NCBI RefSeq assembly: GCF_028858725.1
Contig: NC_084759.1
Coordinates: 175,179,770-175,243,769 of the forward strand
Direction of reading: 5' to 3'
Origin: Colius striatus
Taxonomy: Eukaryota; Chordata; Aves; Coliiformes; Coliidae
DNA: 64,000 bases
Shown: piece by piece, positions 23,701 to 36,300 of the stretch
Position numbering within the stretch: the stretch's first letter is position 1
Layout of the letters: every line of letters starts with the position of its first letter
Notes under the pieces: model-generated
What the model saw: only the letters and a program-made list of their open reading frames with translations
Told to the model about the DNA's origin: nothing
The model's database searches: none
Made by a program: the position numbers and the translations under genes

Positions 23701-26700
23701 TGTTCAGACTGCACTGGGCAATGCTATCAGTGGGACAGATATTCTTGGAGTAAAAAACTGAATTTACCTTGTGACAGATATGCATTTGTTTATGCACGAG
23801 TAAGGAGTTTATCAATTATAAGGTCAGAAATATTTATCTTGGCACAGTCAAACTAATTCATCTGGGCTACATCTCCTCCCCTTATCATCAGCATCTCCTC
23901 TTACTGTGGTCACCAATGCATTCCACTCTGCAGATAGTGTTCATTTTGATTGCACTTCCAGTGGGATAAGCAAGTGGTCCCTCTATGTGCTTTCAGAAAA
24001 GTTCTGCGTTTATGGTGAGCAAAGCACTTTCAGTGACTGCTGTTGTATATCTCCCCCACCACTTGTAAGCACAGAGTAAGAAAGAGAAATTCTGACATCA
24101 ACCCCACAATTAGATAAGTGAAGACTAAATGTCAAAACACTTCACAGCACTTTTAAGGATAATTTGGTTCTATCTTGTGGCCAAGAAACAATCTTAAAAT
24201 AACTTGTCAATAACTGCATCCTGCAGGGATAGGATAGGACTTTCTGGCTTTAGTGAAAAAGCTGGCAATCAAGCTTCATAAGGCTTTACTTATAGCTGAA
24301 AGCATGAATATAAACACACAAGAAAACACTTAGCAGTAGTTTGAATTTTGATACTCAGCAGTTCCTCCTGACAGGTAGAAGGAAACTTCAAACTCTTTTG
24401 CCTCTTCTTCCAGTGGGACAGAAACAGCTTTCTGCTATTTCTGGATCAGCTGGTTTATATCAGGATGAGTAGCTCTTCTGCTGGAATTTGCTCTTAATTT
24501 GCAACAGTCCCTCATCTCATCTTCAGTAACATCCCTGTTGCTAGGTTGTTCTGCTGTTAGATGCTATGTCTGTACTTGCTTGTGGTCATGTAACAAGTGT
24601 ATATCAGCAGACTCTGCAATTTAGGATGGGAGAATGTACTTGACAGGCTTTAACGCTTGAGACAGAGTTGGAAGAGCACATATGTCTGTGTGTATCAACT
24701 CCTCTTCCTTTCTGCTGCAAAAGGAAACAGTCTTGTCACCAGTCCTTCCCCTCCTCCACTCTGTTGTACCATGTTGCACCTCACTGTTTTTCAGCTTTAC
24801 TCCAAGATGGAATTATGCAGGCAGATGAGAGTCCTGGTCTTCCTGAAAGATGTGGAAGGAGGGGTTCTGCTGTGTGCTGGTTTGGAGCCCCAGGTGGAAT
24901 ACCATTCCACTCTGCAAAGTCTCTTTATTGAATGATAAATTGATCCTTTTTCACATATCTTCCAAGCCATGCAATATAGAAAGAAACTCTTATTTAATAT
25001 TATGAAGCATTAAAAAGAAACCCCAAACCACCTACAGTGTGAGAACTTCCTAACCTCAAGGTATGAGTTGATTTTAAGCAGCTCCCTTTTTTTCTTCCCC
25101 TGTCAATTCACTCTTTTATCTTCTGTTGAGAGTGAGCTTATACAAACCTTAAGTTAGTTGAATAAGACTGATATCATTCACCAGATAGAAGGAGGAAAAG
25201 AAACAGATAGATGTGTGAGGAAGCTGGGGCCACAGACTGAGTTAACCATCCTTTGTCATGCAGTTTTGAAGTGAGGAGTTTGCTCTGTTTGTGCCTTTGG
25301 CCTCCTCAGCACAGGCTGCAGCTTCATCAGGAATGTGGATGCTTTCTGCTGCCCAGAATCCTGTTTTGTTACCGCTTCCTCCTTCGACCACTTGCCAGAA
25401 AATCACCTTGGAAACCCAGGCACCGGTTTCCATGGTCACTTGGAGAAGCGTATGTTTCCTTCCATTGCATTGGGTATTAGGAGGAGGAAGCACACAAGCC
25501 TTTTTTGCCAGAGCCAGTTCAGTGGGATTGGACTCAAAGAGCTGTATCTTGACCTTATTTGCTCCATCAAATCCCCAGTGAAACCACCAGAGCTGCAGAG
25601 TGTAAAAAAGGGCAGAATGTGGCTTTACATAAACATAAAGCTCACAACTGAGCTGTGAAATGATGCCTTACAAAAAGCTTGTCTCTGACTTATTACCAAC
25701 CTAGAGAAACTCAAGAGTGAGATAAACAGGAACAAAACAGAACCTTGTTCTCCTTCAAATGCAGGCACGTAAAATTCCACAAACAAGAAACATAAAAGCC
25801 TTCAAAAGCATTCACCCGATGGCTGAGATGAAAATCAGCAGTAGCTGGTCAAATTAAAGATATGACTGTGCCAGTACCCTGTACTCAGAAATGTCCTGGG
25901 GCTGTCTGGTTGTGGAAAAAAGTGCAAGAAATAGCACAAGCGTTTTTCCTGTCTTCCAGGTTCCTGAATCTGCTAGTTGAGTTCAAGCACTCTTGTGCAC
26001 ATAATCTAAGGAAAACCAGAAATGTGCCTCAGGCTGGTATGAGAAGACCTGAAGCTCCTCTTCATTGTGACCACACAGGCCACACCAGAAACATCCTCAC
26101 ATCAGGTATTGTATTCAGGCATGGGGAAACACAGCAAATACATAATGCTCTTCTGTGGCTTGAACTTTTCCAGGTAAAGGTTGTCACTGTTCCCCTTCCA
26201 GCTCAAAGCTAATTTCCTTTTGAAAGGTGTTATACCCATCTAGTTCTTTACAGAAATAAGGTGTCTAGCCACAGGGACCAGGATGATGATGAATTGGTAG
26301 ATCACAAAGTCATCTAGGCCACATTGTGATCCTGCATTGTACCAGATCTGTTTAACACTTTGCAGCAGTTTTCCAGATCTGTAACGTGAAGCCATGGTGA
26401 TTGCTTTGTGAAAGGTAACTCTGCTTGTTGCCATCAGTGGTTAATGTTTCAAAGCAAGAAATCTTCCTTCCCATTTACAGATGTGACCACTCTAAAACTT
26501 GGGTCTAAAACACCAAATCACTTACAGCTCTTGCTTATTCAATCTTATTTTTCCATTCTGAAGGAAAATTATTAGGGAAACAGTAAATCCAAAGTCAAAC
26601 ACCACAAGAACATTTTCCGTTAAATTTGATGTTTCAAGTGTGAGGGTGTGAGGGAGACATATCACTGCCAATGCACAGAAGGATGTGAACAGATTTGAGC

Positions 26701-29700
26701 TTACTTTGCCCAAGCTATGAGGTGTCTAGGTGCCAGCCCATCCAAAAGCTGCATAAACATGGTAGCACGCCTTATGTGCTGCCATCTCTCTCTAAGCCAA
26801 TATGCCCTTGCAACCCAAAGTAGCCCTGCAAATTATTTTCCACATTATACTGAAGTATGAAGGAACTAAATTATACAATTGATGTGGCACTTTAAAAAAT
26901 AGTTTAAAGAGAATCAGCTCAGTAAGTTCAGGTTGTTTGGGCCACGCTTCACCCACACTGGATAGCCCATTAAATTCCACTAACTCTCACAGCAACACAT
27001 CCGTGGAAGCTACTGTTGAACGATCGGTCAGTTCCCTGTTATGTGATATCCCCTCAGAACACCCAGGATGCTTTTACTGTATTTGTATGCCATCAGCAAC
27101 TTTGATTCCCCTGAAACCAGATGATGGTTTTCAGTAACCACAGCTCAAGTAAAGAGTTCACCTCTGTGATGATCAATTTTGTGCATATCCTGGAGAGCCA
27201 TGGATAGAGTTACAGGCTTTTACTGCTAACAAGCAAAAAGAAAATCAACTCTGCTTATATTAACTTGCAAATTTACTTCAGAAACATCCATCTGCACCTT
27301 CACTACCTACTTATTTGCAATTTCACCACCATATTTTTGTATTGCATCAATTATGAAGTCTAGTTTGTAAACAGATACAGTAAATTCTGTGGAAATACTG
27401 CAGCATAGCCTTCATCATAGCAGGGGTAGGTTGCAATGAGAACTGGACCCTTCCCTACCCATCTAGACCCACCAAGTCTTCACTTTTTGTGATTTTTTTC
27501 TTGGTCATACACGCCAGTTGTCCTGTACATGAACTGTTCCAGCAAAGTCTAATATCAGGCCTGACTCACTAACCTTTATTTATTCCTTTGCTTGGAGATT
27601 ATCTTGTTTCTAAACTGTAAACATCAGTTTCTCCTAACCTCCCTGCCTTAACTGGACAAGACTAATATTAATAGTTTTCAATAATTCTTTATTTTCTGGT
27701 GCATTTACTTGTGCACAAGAACCTTGGCTTGGCTGTAGGAATGTGGGATGTCAAAGTACTCTGTCACTCTTTCTAAAATGCCATAAAAATAATTAAACAA
27801 GTGAAATGCCTGCAAGGCTGACGTAAGTTTAGGAAATGACAAAATGCCGGCTGCCAGACATCCTTAGTGGGTTTACTCAGTATATGTACTTCAGTTTAGA
27901 CTCCACAAAACAGTATCATGTCACTTTTTTCCCCAAAGTATTATGGAAAAAACCTCCAAAATACCACTACCACCACAATAATAACAACAACGTAATTAGA
28001 CATAATTATTATATGCACAAAAAGTTCCACATAATAACTAGTGCTCTCATGAATGGGGCCTTAGCTAGCTAAAACAAGATGATATTAGAACCCTGCCATG
28101 GGAAGCCTTATGAATAAGTGCTTGTGACAGGGTCACTTCATAGCAAAGCCCATAGGAAAATCAGATGAACTCAACCCTGCACACAGACCATGGTAGATGC
28201 AGGGTAGCGTGGCTAAAGCAAAACACCAATCACTTTCTTCTCCAAGTGGGTCTCACATTCTGCCTGATGGGTGAAGTAAAGGTCCTGTGGCAAAAACAGC
28301 GTTTTATAAAGTAACTGCAGTTAGTGTCAAAATGGAAGTTGCAAAAGCCTTTTCCAAGTTTGAGATCTTTGATCTGACAAGTTTTTTCAACAGTAGCCTT
28401 TGTGTGTGTGCAACACAAACTTGTTCATGTTATCCGTACAATATTTTCATCATTCACAACAGAGGAGAGAACTTAAAGAAAATCCTTTCCCTGATCATTT
28501 TTTCTGAGTGATGGATCTCTGCCACTGAAATGCCACAGAATATACTGTATTCAGTTTTATTCTTAGCCACTGAATATAAATGGCTTGCTTCACACTGCAC
28601 TCTGTTGCCTCTGCATGGTGACTTTTCTGCTTCCAAGCATGATCGGCGGCTCTTGAGAAGCCTCACAGAACAACGTACATGTGCGGTAGCAGATGCAGTG
28701 CTGTCCATTCCTCTCACATTTGCCAAAGTGTTTGTGTTTTGATGGCCAGTACAATCTTTTGAACACAAGGTCATGCATTAGAGAAGAAGGACATGGCATT
28801 TTGGCCAGGCACACAGACCAGCAGTGGGTTGCTTGGCAGTGACCTACCCTTTGCCTTTGCATTTACAGCAAGAAGCTCCTGTTGAACCCCCCCAAAGTCT
28901 CCAGTCCATCTCAGCACAGATGAAATGGTTTTTGACTCAGGTTTTGGGTTGGTGTAAAATACAGGAAGTTGTAAAGCCAGAAAGAAAACACATCATTGCT
29001 CTAGTCTGGAGGGCTGTTAACAGCCCTCCAATATTTCTGGGAAGAGATGAGGATTTTGAACCTTCTCTATTCCTGATGAAGATGGGAATCCATCCATCTC
29101 TTAGTAGGGAGCAGCCCTTGATGGGGCTCACCTCTACACAGCTGTGAGGGAAACCTGGTCCCTTTTCATCTCTTCCATGCATGTATCTGCTTAGGGCCCT
29201 GGAAATCCTCCTTCACACATCTGTGGTGCTTTGCCTTTGGAGACACACCGCTCCTGTTACCACAAAGGGCCTCAAACATGCTTTTTCCAGATCATCCTCT
29301 TGATGTGGCCTTCCAGAGATAAAAGAGTGGTGATCTGTGACATGCAAGAGACACCTCATTGTGCAGATGAGAGGCAAGGGACATCAGACAGCACCGCTCT
29401 TTAAAATTAGTCAGACACACCTGGCTTTGAGCTGAGACTGATGGGTTTGTTGATGGCAGAATGAGCCTAGTGTTAAGGAAGAGTATCCTGTGGTCATGAG
29501 GGGATAAACTGAGGTGCTAAGCCACTCTCAGCTGTATGCCTGGAATTCCCAGACCAGCTCCAGTATCTGCCTTGCAGTAACACGATACAGTAGTTTGATC
29601 TGCTTTTATATCTTTTTTTTCATTACTGAAGAACATTTCTGACTCTACAGTCTGAACTTTCAACCTTGATGTACCCAATTAGTGCAACCAGTTTCCTATA

Positions 29701-32091
29701 GGAACCTCAGTTCTTTATAAAGGTCAAATCTCAAAGTTAGAATCTCATTCTAACAGGCAATTTCAGTGAGGGTTAGGGTGCGCTAGCCTAGGGCTTGGAC
29801 AAAATTTCCGTGTAGCTGTTCATCATAACAGCTATTTTTCACTCAGAATAAAATGTAAGAAACAGTAAACTCCTTTGTGGAATTAGATGGCTGAAACAAA
29901 AAGAGCTAGTGCCAAGAACATAGCAGTATACAACATTGTAAAGATTTCAGAGAAAAAAAGAAGCCTTGTTTGGGCTTGAGACAAATGCAGAGGTGTGGGC
30001 GCTGTTTGATGGAGCTAGATGTGAAGAGAAGCAGCAAAACTATCACAGGCTGACACAGAAACATCAGAAAAGCAAGGCGATAACCATACCAAGTATTAGG
30101 TATATGACCTCATAAAAAGTCTAGTCAGAGATATCTTTCCCTGAGAGCTCTGCAGAAAGGATTTTGAAATTGAGAATAAAGTGCTTGCCCTTTTCCAATA
30201 ACTTTGGTTTTAGTCTCTGTATGTAAAAAAGATGAAAGTAAAAAAAAAATCTGACTTTAACACCTGGTTTTGGTTCCTGGAGGAAGCTTCCAGTAGGACT
30301 CCAAACAATGAATAGTAGTTCATACCCAAAAGAGACGTGTCTCTCCCCAGAATCTTGCCATTATCCTGCAGGCTGGGAGGTGGGCTGGTCCTGCCAGACA
30401 GAGAGGAATTCAAATTGTAACCTTTTAAAACATGTAAAATTTGTACAAAAAAAAAAAAAGAGGTTAAACTGTAACTATTTAAAAACATGTGAAACTCCTC
30501 CACCACACCCTGAATGATTAATAGAACAGTAACAAGAGTGACAAAGATCATTACAGCCTTTGCTTGTTCTGTACTTCAACAGAACAACTGCCCCTCTCTT
30601 CCTCCCCTTTCAGTGGGAGCAACTCTCCACCTAGATGTGCTGTGCCCCAGCTGGCAGAAGCCAGCGTCTCACCCAGGTGCTCCTGCTTCTGTCACCCTGG
30701 AGGAACTTCCCTCTCCTTTACAGGAAAAAGTGATGCTGTTTCCAAACTAACCGGCTTCAAGTGGCACTTGGAGCCTTGAACTCCCAGAAGAGTTTCTTTC
30801 TGATCCCACTAGGAACTATTGTGGGTCACAGAGGCATCATAGAAGGGTCAGCCACTAGGTCTGAGTATTAGATTCTCCTTTTTTTGGGTGGGATTCTTGC
30901 CTGGGTTTCCTTGAGGAAAGCCTCTTCCTGTATAATCTGCAAAGTTTCCTCAGGTGAGAAAAATCTTCCTTTCATGTGAGGTCAAAGAGACAGCACCTGT
31001 GGAGCATCCTTTCAACCCAACTGGTCAAAGTTTAAAGTGACTCCATAGAGCATGATGTACAGAAAAAGAAAGGGTGGTTGTAGCAGAAGGCCTTCCAGGA
31101 GCTGTGCAGACAAAATGAGTTGCCAAGAGAGACTGTATATTACAGTGGAAGTAGGTAGGAGGCACAAAAGAGCAGCAGCTCCTCTGAAGTTTGTTTGTGC
31201 ATTTGTTAGCCTGAGCCTTGTGGGACTAGTTGTTTCTTTAGTGAATTCCCATTTCCTAGAGCTCTTTGAACCTTTCTGTACTTGCACTCATCCCTGAAAA
31301 GCCAGGCTATTTAAAATGTGTTCACCATTTTTGAAGTGCAGAATATGGGAAGAGGGTGCTGACACCACCAGGGTACAGACAGAAAAGAAAGCAAAATGGT
31401 AATTTTCCAAATGTTTTAAGAATTCATTAAGAAAGAATTAGCATATGGTTCTGGCTCCTTTAGTTGTGGCCAGTGATACAACACACTCACAAATTCAAAA
31501 GACAGCCGCTACGTATTGTGAATAGAACAGCTTAGTAGAGGAAACAGTCTCGGAATAAACAGCATCAGTACAAAAGATATTGTCCATTGCCTCCTAATCA
31601 AACTAGAAAACAGGTGATTATTTTAAAGTAAACAGAGCGGCCCTTGAAATTTGGCTGTTCCTATTTAAATTTTGAAATAGATGTGATCGTACACAGGTTA
31701 TGGGTGCTGAATATGTGGACATTGAGAAGTTGCCTCTTGCTGATTCAGGTGAGGTGCCCATCAAACTGCTGGGATCAGTCTGGCTTTTGTGGAGGGCACA
31801 GGCAAGCATTTGTGTGTACAGACAAACCATGTTTTCTGACTGCTTTTGTAAGCTTGGGACCCTTGAGCCATGCCTGCCAGCACACAGGAACATTATTTCC
31901 TGCTGCCACATCAGCCACCTTCAGATGGTCTCTGAGTTCAGAGATGGAGCCAACTGTCTTACCTGGTGGTGTGGCTAGTTGAGTGTTTTAAGGGGTCTGG
32001 ATGAATCATATTGCTAACAAGAACTAGAGATGGTCCCTTTCTCCAGTCATATCTAGGCTGGCTTTTCATGGCAACATAGGAAATTTAGCTC
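20759..32091. other. Intergenic DNA, 11.3 kb without recognised genes
   Basis: AT-rich sequence. The longest open frame is 139 codons on the minus strand (21630-22049, hydrophobic, no recognised family). With about 6% stop codons per frame in such sequence, roughly one run of that length is expected by chance in 64 kb. A 24-bp perfect palindrome lies at 29007-29030, and short A runs occur near 30240 and 30448. No exon, RNA gene or transposon is identifiable by eye. Confidence 0.5.
29007..29030. repeat. 24-bp perfect palindrome, no spacer
   Basis: The left half is TGGAGGGCTGTT and the right half is its exact reverse complement, with GTTAAC at the centre. There is no loop, so the element could form a small cruciform or bind a dimeric protein. 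No function is assignable. Confidence 0.95.
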
Positions 32092-32570
32092 AAGAGGGAC
32101 AGAGAACTTCTGAAGAGAGTCCAGCAAAGGGCCACCAAGATGATCAGGGGATTTTGGAACATCTTTCTTATGAGGAAAGCCTGTGGTAACTGGGGCAGAG
32201 TCTCCTCTAGTCTAGAGGAGACTGAGGGGGGAATCTCATTAATACTTGCAAATATCTAAAGGGTGAGTGTCAGGAGGTTGAGACATCCCTTTTTTCTATA
32301 GTATCTAGCAATAGGACAAGGGGTAATGGGATGAAGCTGGAACACAAAAAGTTCCATTTAAACATAAGAAAAAACTATTTCACTGAGGGTGAGAGAGCAC
32401 TGAAACAGGCTGCCCAGGGAGGAAGTGTAGTCTCCTGCCTTGGAGGTCTTCAAGACCCACCTGGATATGTTCCTGTGTGACCTGATCTAAGTGGACCTGC
32501 TTCTGCAGGGGGATTGGACTAGATGACCTCTAAAGGTCCCTTCCAACCCCTACCATTCTATGATTCTATG
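32092..32570 (+). mobile_element. CR1 LINE, same subfamily as the 20-kb copy
   Basis: The copy is 5'-truncated at AGCTCAAGAGGGACAGAGAA and runs to three ATTCTATG-type tail units. It shares with the 19505-20258 copy the words AGGGGATTTTGGAACATCTT, CATCCCTTTTTTCTATAGTA and AACACAAAAAGTTCCATTTA. It has extra damage, such as TGTGAGGG shortened to TGAGGG and a disrupted segment near 32185-32225. It has no coding capacity. Confidence 0.93.
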
Positions 32571-32876
32571 ATTAGGATGTCTAATATGGTGTGTGTAATG
32601 ATGGTACTGAGATGGCATGTACGAAAATGGCATTTGTAAACTGCTTCAGCCCCACAATGTCACTCACCAGTGTTGGAAACTAATTGTGACTAGGAAGCCT
32701 GAGCAGCTGTCCGTGCAGTCTCTGGGAGAAGGGACACTGCTTGGCACCTCGGCTGGACGCAAAAGCTGTTACACTTCCAAGTCCCTTTCCAGTCTCATAG
32801 AGGCTAATAATTATTTAGTTGGATCTTCATCTAAGGATGACAAGGCAATGCTAGGGGGGTGCATGTGTGTGGCGTG
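32571..32876. other. Short unassigned stretch between CR1 and a CpG-dense block
   Basis: About 300 bp of mixed composition with no recognisable element. The open frame that crosses it runs on into the GC-rich block and has no family features. Confidence 0.4.
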
Positions 32877-32970
32877 TGCTCGGCTGGGGCTGCGCGGCGG
32901 GCGCGGTGCAGCGCCTGCGGGGGGCAGCACGCGCCCGCACCCGCACCGCCGCCGCACGGGGAAGCGGGCA
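32877..32970. other. Small orphan CpG-dense block
   Basis: About 90 bp of very high GC with frequent CpG (GCGCGGCGGGCGCGGTGCAG and onward) in otherwise AT-rich intergenic DNA, directly followed by the purine tract. It is too short for a formal CpG island. It could be a promoter or enhancer core of an unannotated transcript, or a repeat fragment that I do not recognise. Confidence 0.55.
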
Positions 32971-32992
32971 AGAAAAGGTGTTACGGAAACAG

Positions 32993-33365
32993 GCGGAAAG
33001 AAGAGGAAAGAAAGGAGCGGGAGAAAAGGAGAGGAGAAAAAGCAGAGGAAAAAATGAGATGGAGGGGGAAGGGAAAAAAGATTAAAAAAAATATAAAAAA
33101 TAGGAGAGGCAGAAAAGGAGAGGGAAAAAAGAGGAAAAAAAGAGAAAAAAGCAGAGAAGGGGAAAGGGAGGAGGAGAGAAAAGGGGAAAAGGGAGGAAGA
33201 GAGAGAAGAGAGACTAAAGAGAAAGAAAAAGACCAAAAAAAGAAAAATACATGAGAAAACAAGAAAAGCAAAAAAAAAACAGGAAAAAGAAAAACAGAAA
33301 AAAAGAGAAACTGAGAAAATGAGATAAAAAGAGGAAATGGAAAAGGGGAAAAGAGGAAAAGAGGC
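32993..33365 (+). repeat. Purine-rich (GA/AAG) tract of about 370 bp
   Basis: The plus strand is nearly all A and G, with only scattered C and T, mixing GGAAA, GAGA and AAAAG units with no fixed period. Such tracts can form triplex (H-DNA) structures and stall polymerases. Open frames across it, Lys/Arg/Glu-rich on plus and Ser/Phe/Leu-rich on minus, are composition artefacts. Confidence 0.9.
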
Positions 33366-36300
33366 TTATTACACCAACAGGCTGCATTTTGGAAATGTTG
33401 TTAAATGGAGCAGGTTAGATGACATTTCTCTAGGAAAATAAAAAACCATCTAATTATTAATTTAAACTTCTGCAAGCTTTTAAACAATTAAAAAATATTA
33501 GATATTTGTTGGCATTTTGAATGCAAATTTGAGCACACTGTGTTATGAGGAAAACATTTTGTATGGTTTATGCACTCCATATTTGAACATACTAATTTAT
33601 TTCCCCTGTAGGTAAGTTCCTTTAGTAAAAGGATTTAAGTCACAACTTGCACTGACTAAGAATACTTTGGTATTTTTAACCACAGAAATGATTAATACAC
33701 AAGAAAACAAAAAAGTGCTGGTTTTGCCTCCCAGTTGTTTATTTCAGTGCCTACTAGATATTTTTTCATAGCAAATAGAAGTCTTCACTTGCACAAATGA
33801 ATTTATAGCACTGAAAATTCAGATTTGCCAGTCCATGGCAACATGGAACAACAGTCCTGCTCACAGCACAAGAATCTAAGAAAAATCCTGGAAAATTGAT
33901 CCCCAAAACAGGTGGTGTTGGTCCCAAGAAGACCTTTCTTGGCAGCTGTGTACTGGAAGCAAATTTGCAACAAGGAGAAACTGCTTTGATGCAGTGTACT
34001 CCCAGAGTTTCCATACATTTCTCTTGCGGATCCTTAGAGCAAGAACTTAAAAATAGGCAAAATTTATCAAAGAGAAAATAAAAAGTGAAATCCTCACGAT
34101 TTCAGTCAACTTAAAAAGTTTTTTTTAGAGTTACTTTCTCATTCCAAACCTTTGCCCAGCACCACCCCTAAGGAAAAACAGGCATTACCCCATGTTGATT
34201 TTTTGTTTGGGTTTTTTTTTAAGTATTTTTTGTTTGGTTTAGCTGGGCCACACCAAGTTCCACTCAATCTAGCTGAGCAGAAGAGTGAAGGAGAAGCTCT
34301 CAGGGAGCTTATAATAATTCCTGTGCCTGGTAAGCTCCCTCCTTATCCCCAACATGCCCATTTCACCCTCTTCAGCAAGGAAAGCCCAGGTGCTGACAGA
34401 AAAGTGGTAGCTTTTACCAGCTGGACCTCAATGTATAGCGATTTTACAGAGAAGGAGGGAACCTCTGGCACAAACAGCCATCCAAGTTCATGTAATGGCA
34501 GATGAACCTCCAAAGAAACTTTCCTCTAGCAGTAGATAAGGAAGTAGGACTATGCAATAACATTTGGGGTTTGCTCACTTGTTTGCTTTCAAATGCAAAA
34601 GCTCAGTTCTGCCCATGAGCCCCATTTGCTGATAACGTGACTTTGTGCTGACAGTGGCACTTAGAGGCTGTGTGTTTGCTACATGTTTCTGCCTTAACCT
34701 GCCTTCCCCTCTCTCTGTCTGCAAGGGGTGTACTTTTCTCCCTAGAAAATAATACTCCAAATTGGAGGTTATCTTTAACCAGTATTTTCATCTTTGCCAA
34801 ACACTTAACTAGAAGCAATCGGCTTAACAGAAGAAGTGGGTTCCTTGTAGAACCCTATGGGGTCCACTATGGGAACCCCATTCCACTGTGAAAGTTATCT
34901 TCCCCAAGTTCTGTATGCTGAAGTAAGGTAACTGGATTCAAAGTGTTTGTATTTTACAGTCTTTTTTCTCTATTCTTGGCCAAGCAAAGAAGTGCATTAT
35001 CTCTGTTTTCACTGTAACAGACTGGTACTTAATCTGATTCACCAGACTACAAATCCATTTGTAAATAAAAGGAACTCAGACAGGATGTAATCATGATGCA
35101 GGAGTGATTCAGCTGTTTGACTTTGCCTGCAAGGGAAAAGATGTCCCATGGGCTATAAAAATAGAGGAAAGTTAGAGTGGCTCACACATCTCACATTGTC
35201 TCCAAGTCCTTGCAAGCCTTCCCTCTAGCACAACACAAAACAGACATGACATATTGATGTGATTCTGCTTTGAGTGTAGAAGTAAGAAACTCTTCTGCAC
35301 TTAACTGGATGGGAAAATATTTGTGGTTAAACATTTTGCACCTTGACACTAGGAAGAGAAGAGCCATAATTTTGATCATTCAAGTGTAAAGTGTTGCAGA
35401 GTTGCCTAGGTTTGAGAACAAAGTATTTATTCTTTGTTTCATCACTGTTTATGTTTTCATTTTGTCTAAGCAAAAACATGTTAATTTACAATTACTGGAG
35501 AGACAATCTAAGCCCAATATGCTGACTGTTGAACAGCCAGGCTTTCCCCCAGGTTGCCTGTACTCTCGGAAGAGCTCTTGTTACCACTGCCGTATTGAAA
35601 AATGGTATTTTTTCATGATGAAGAAACAAATTCGAGATTTTCAGGAAAGGAATGGTATTGTTACTTTCATTGTTTATGCTATAACTTTCAGTTGATGGAA
35701 ACCTTTTGGTTTGGAGTCACATGTACTCTTGACTGTTATGTGCCAAGTTCAAAAAGTTGAGTTAGCCTCACCATACCCATTCTTCTCCACCTGGCAAATG
35801 CCATCCAAGGTTTCAGTGGCAGCTGGGTGAGAAACCCAGCCACAGCCTTCATGGTTGTTTGACATCTGACCTGTCTATTAGCATTAGCACACAGCCTTGT
35901 TCAAAGGCTGTTATTGGAAACACATTACTGAGCTCTGTTGTTGCAAAGGAATGTAACAGGATAACAAGGTATCACTATATTTTAATTCTGTCATCTTTGC
36001 CACTGAGAAGATTGTACTATGTTTGCTGTCAGAATATTGCAAAGTGGCATATGTTATTAATCTATTAATATGGTAACATATATTAGACATTACATCATTC
36101 CTGAGTAAGGCTTCCTACAAAGCTAGAATTCCGCGGCAATGGCTTTTGCATCCTGTTTCTCTTCCCTCCATCACTAGAAGTGAGATATACCACCTCTGGT
36201 AAGATCTGTTCTGGAGTCTATGAGCACTTACGGAAGTGTACCAGCAAGTATAGTATGAATTTAACTGCTAAGAGAGACAAAATTTTCAGCTAAAAGCTAA

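Noticed and set aside
32811..33236. Minus-strand Ser/Phe/Leu-rich frame of 141 codons
   Set aside because: It is the complement of the purine tract; composition artefact.
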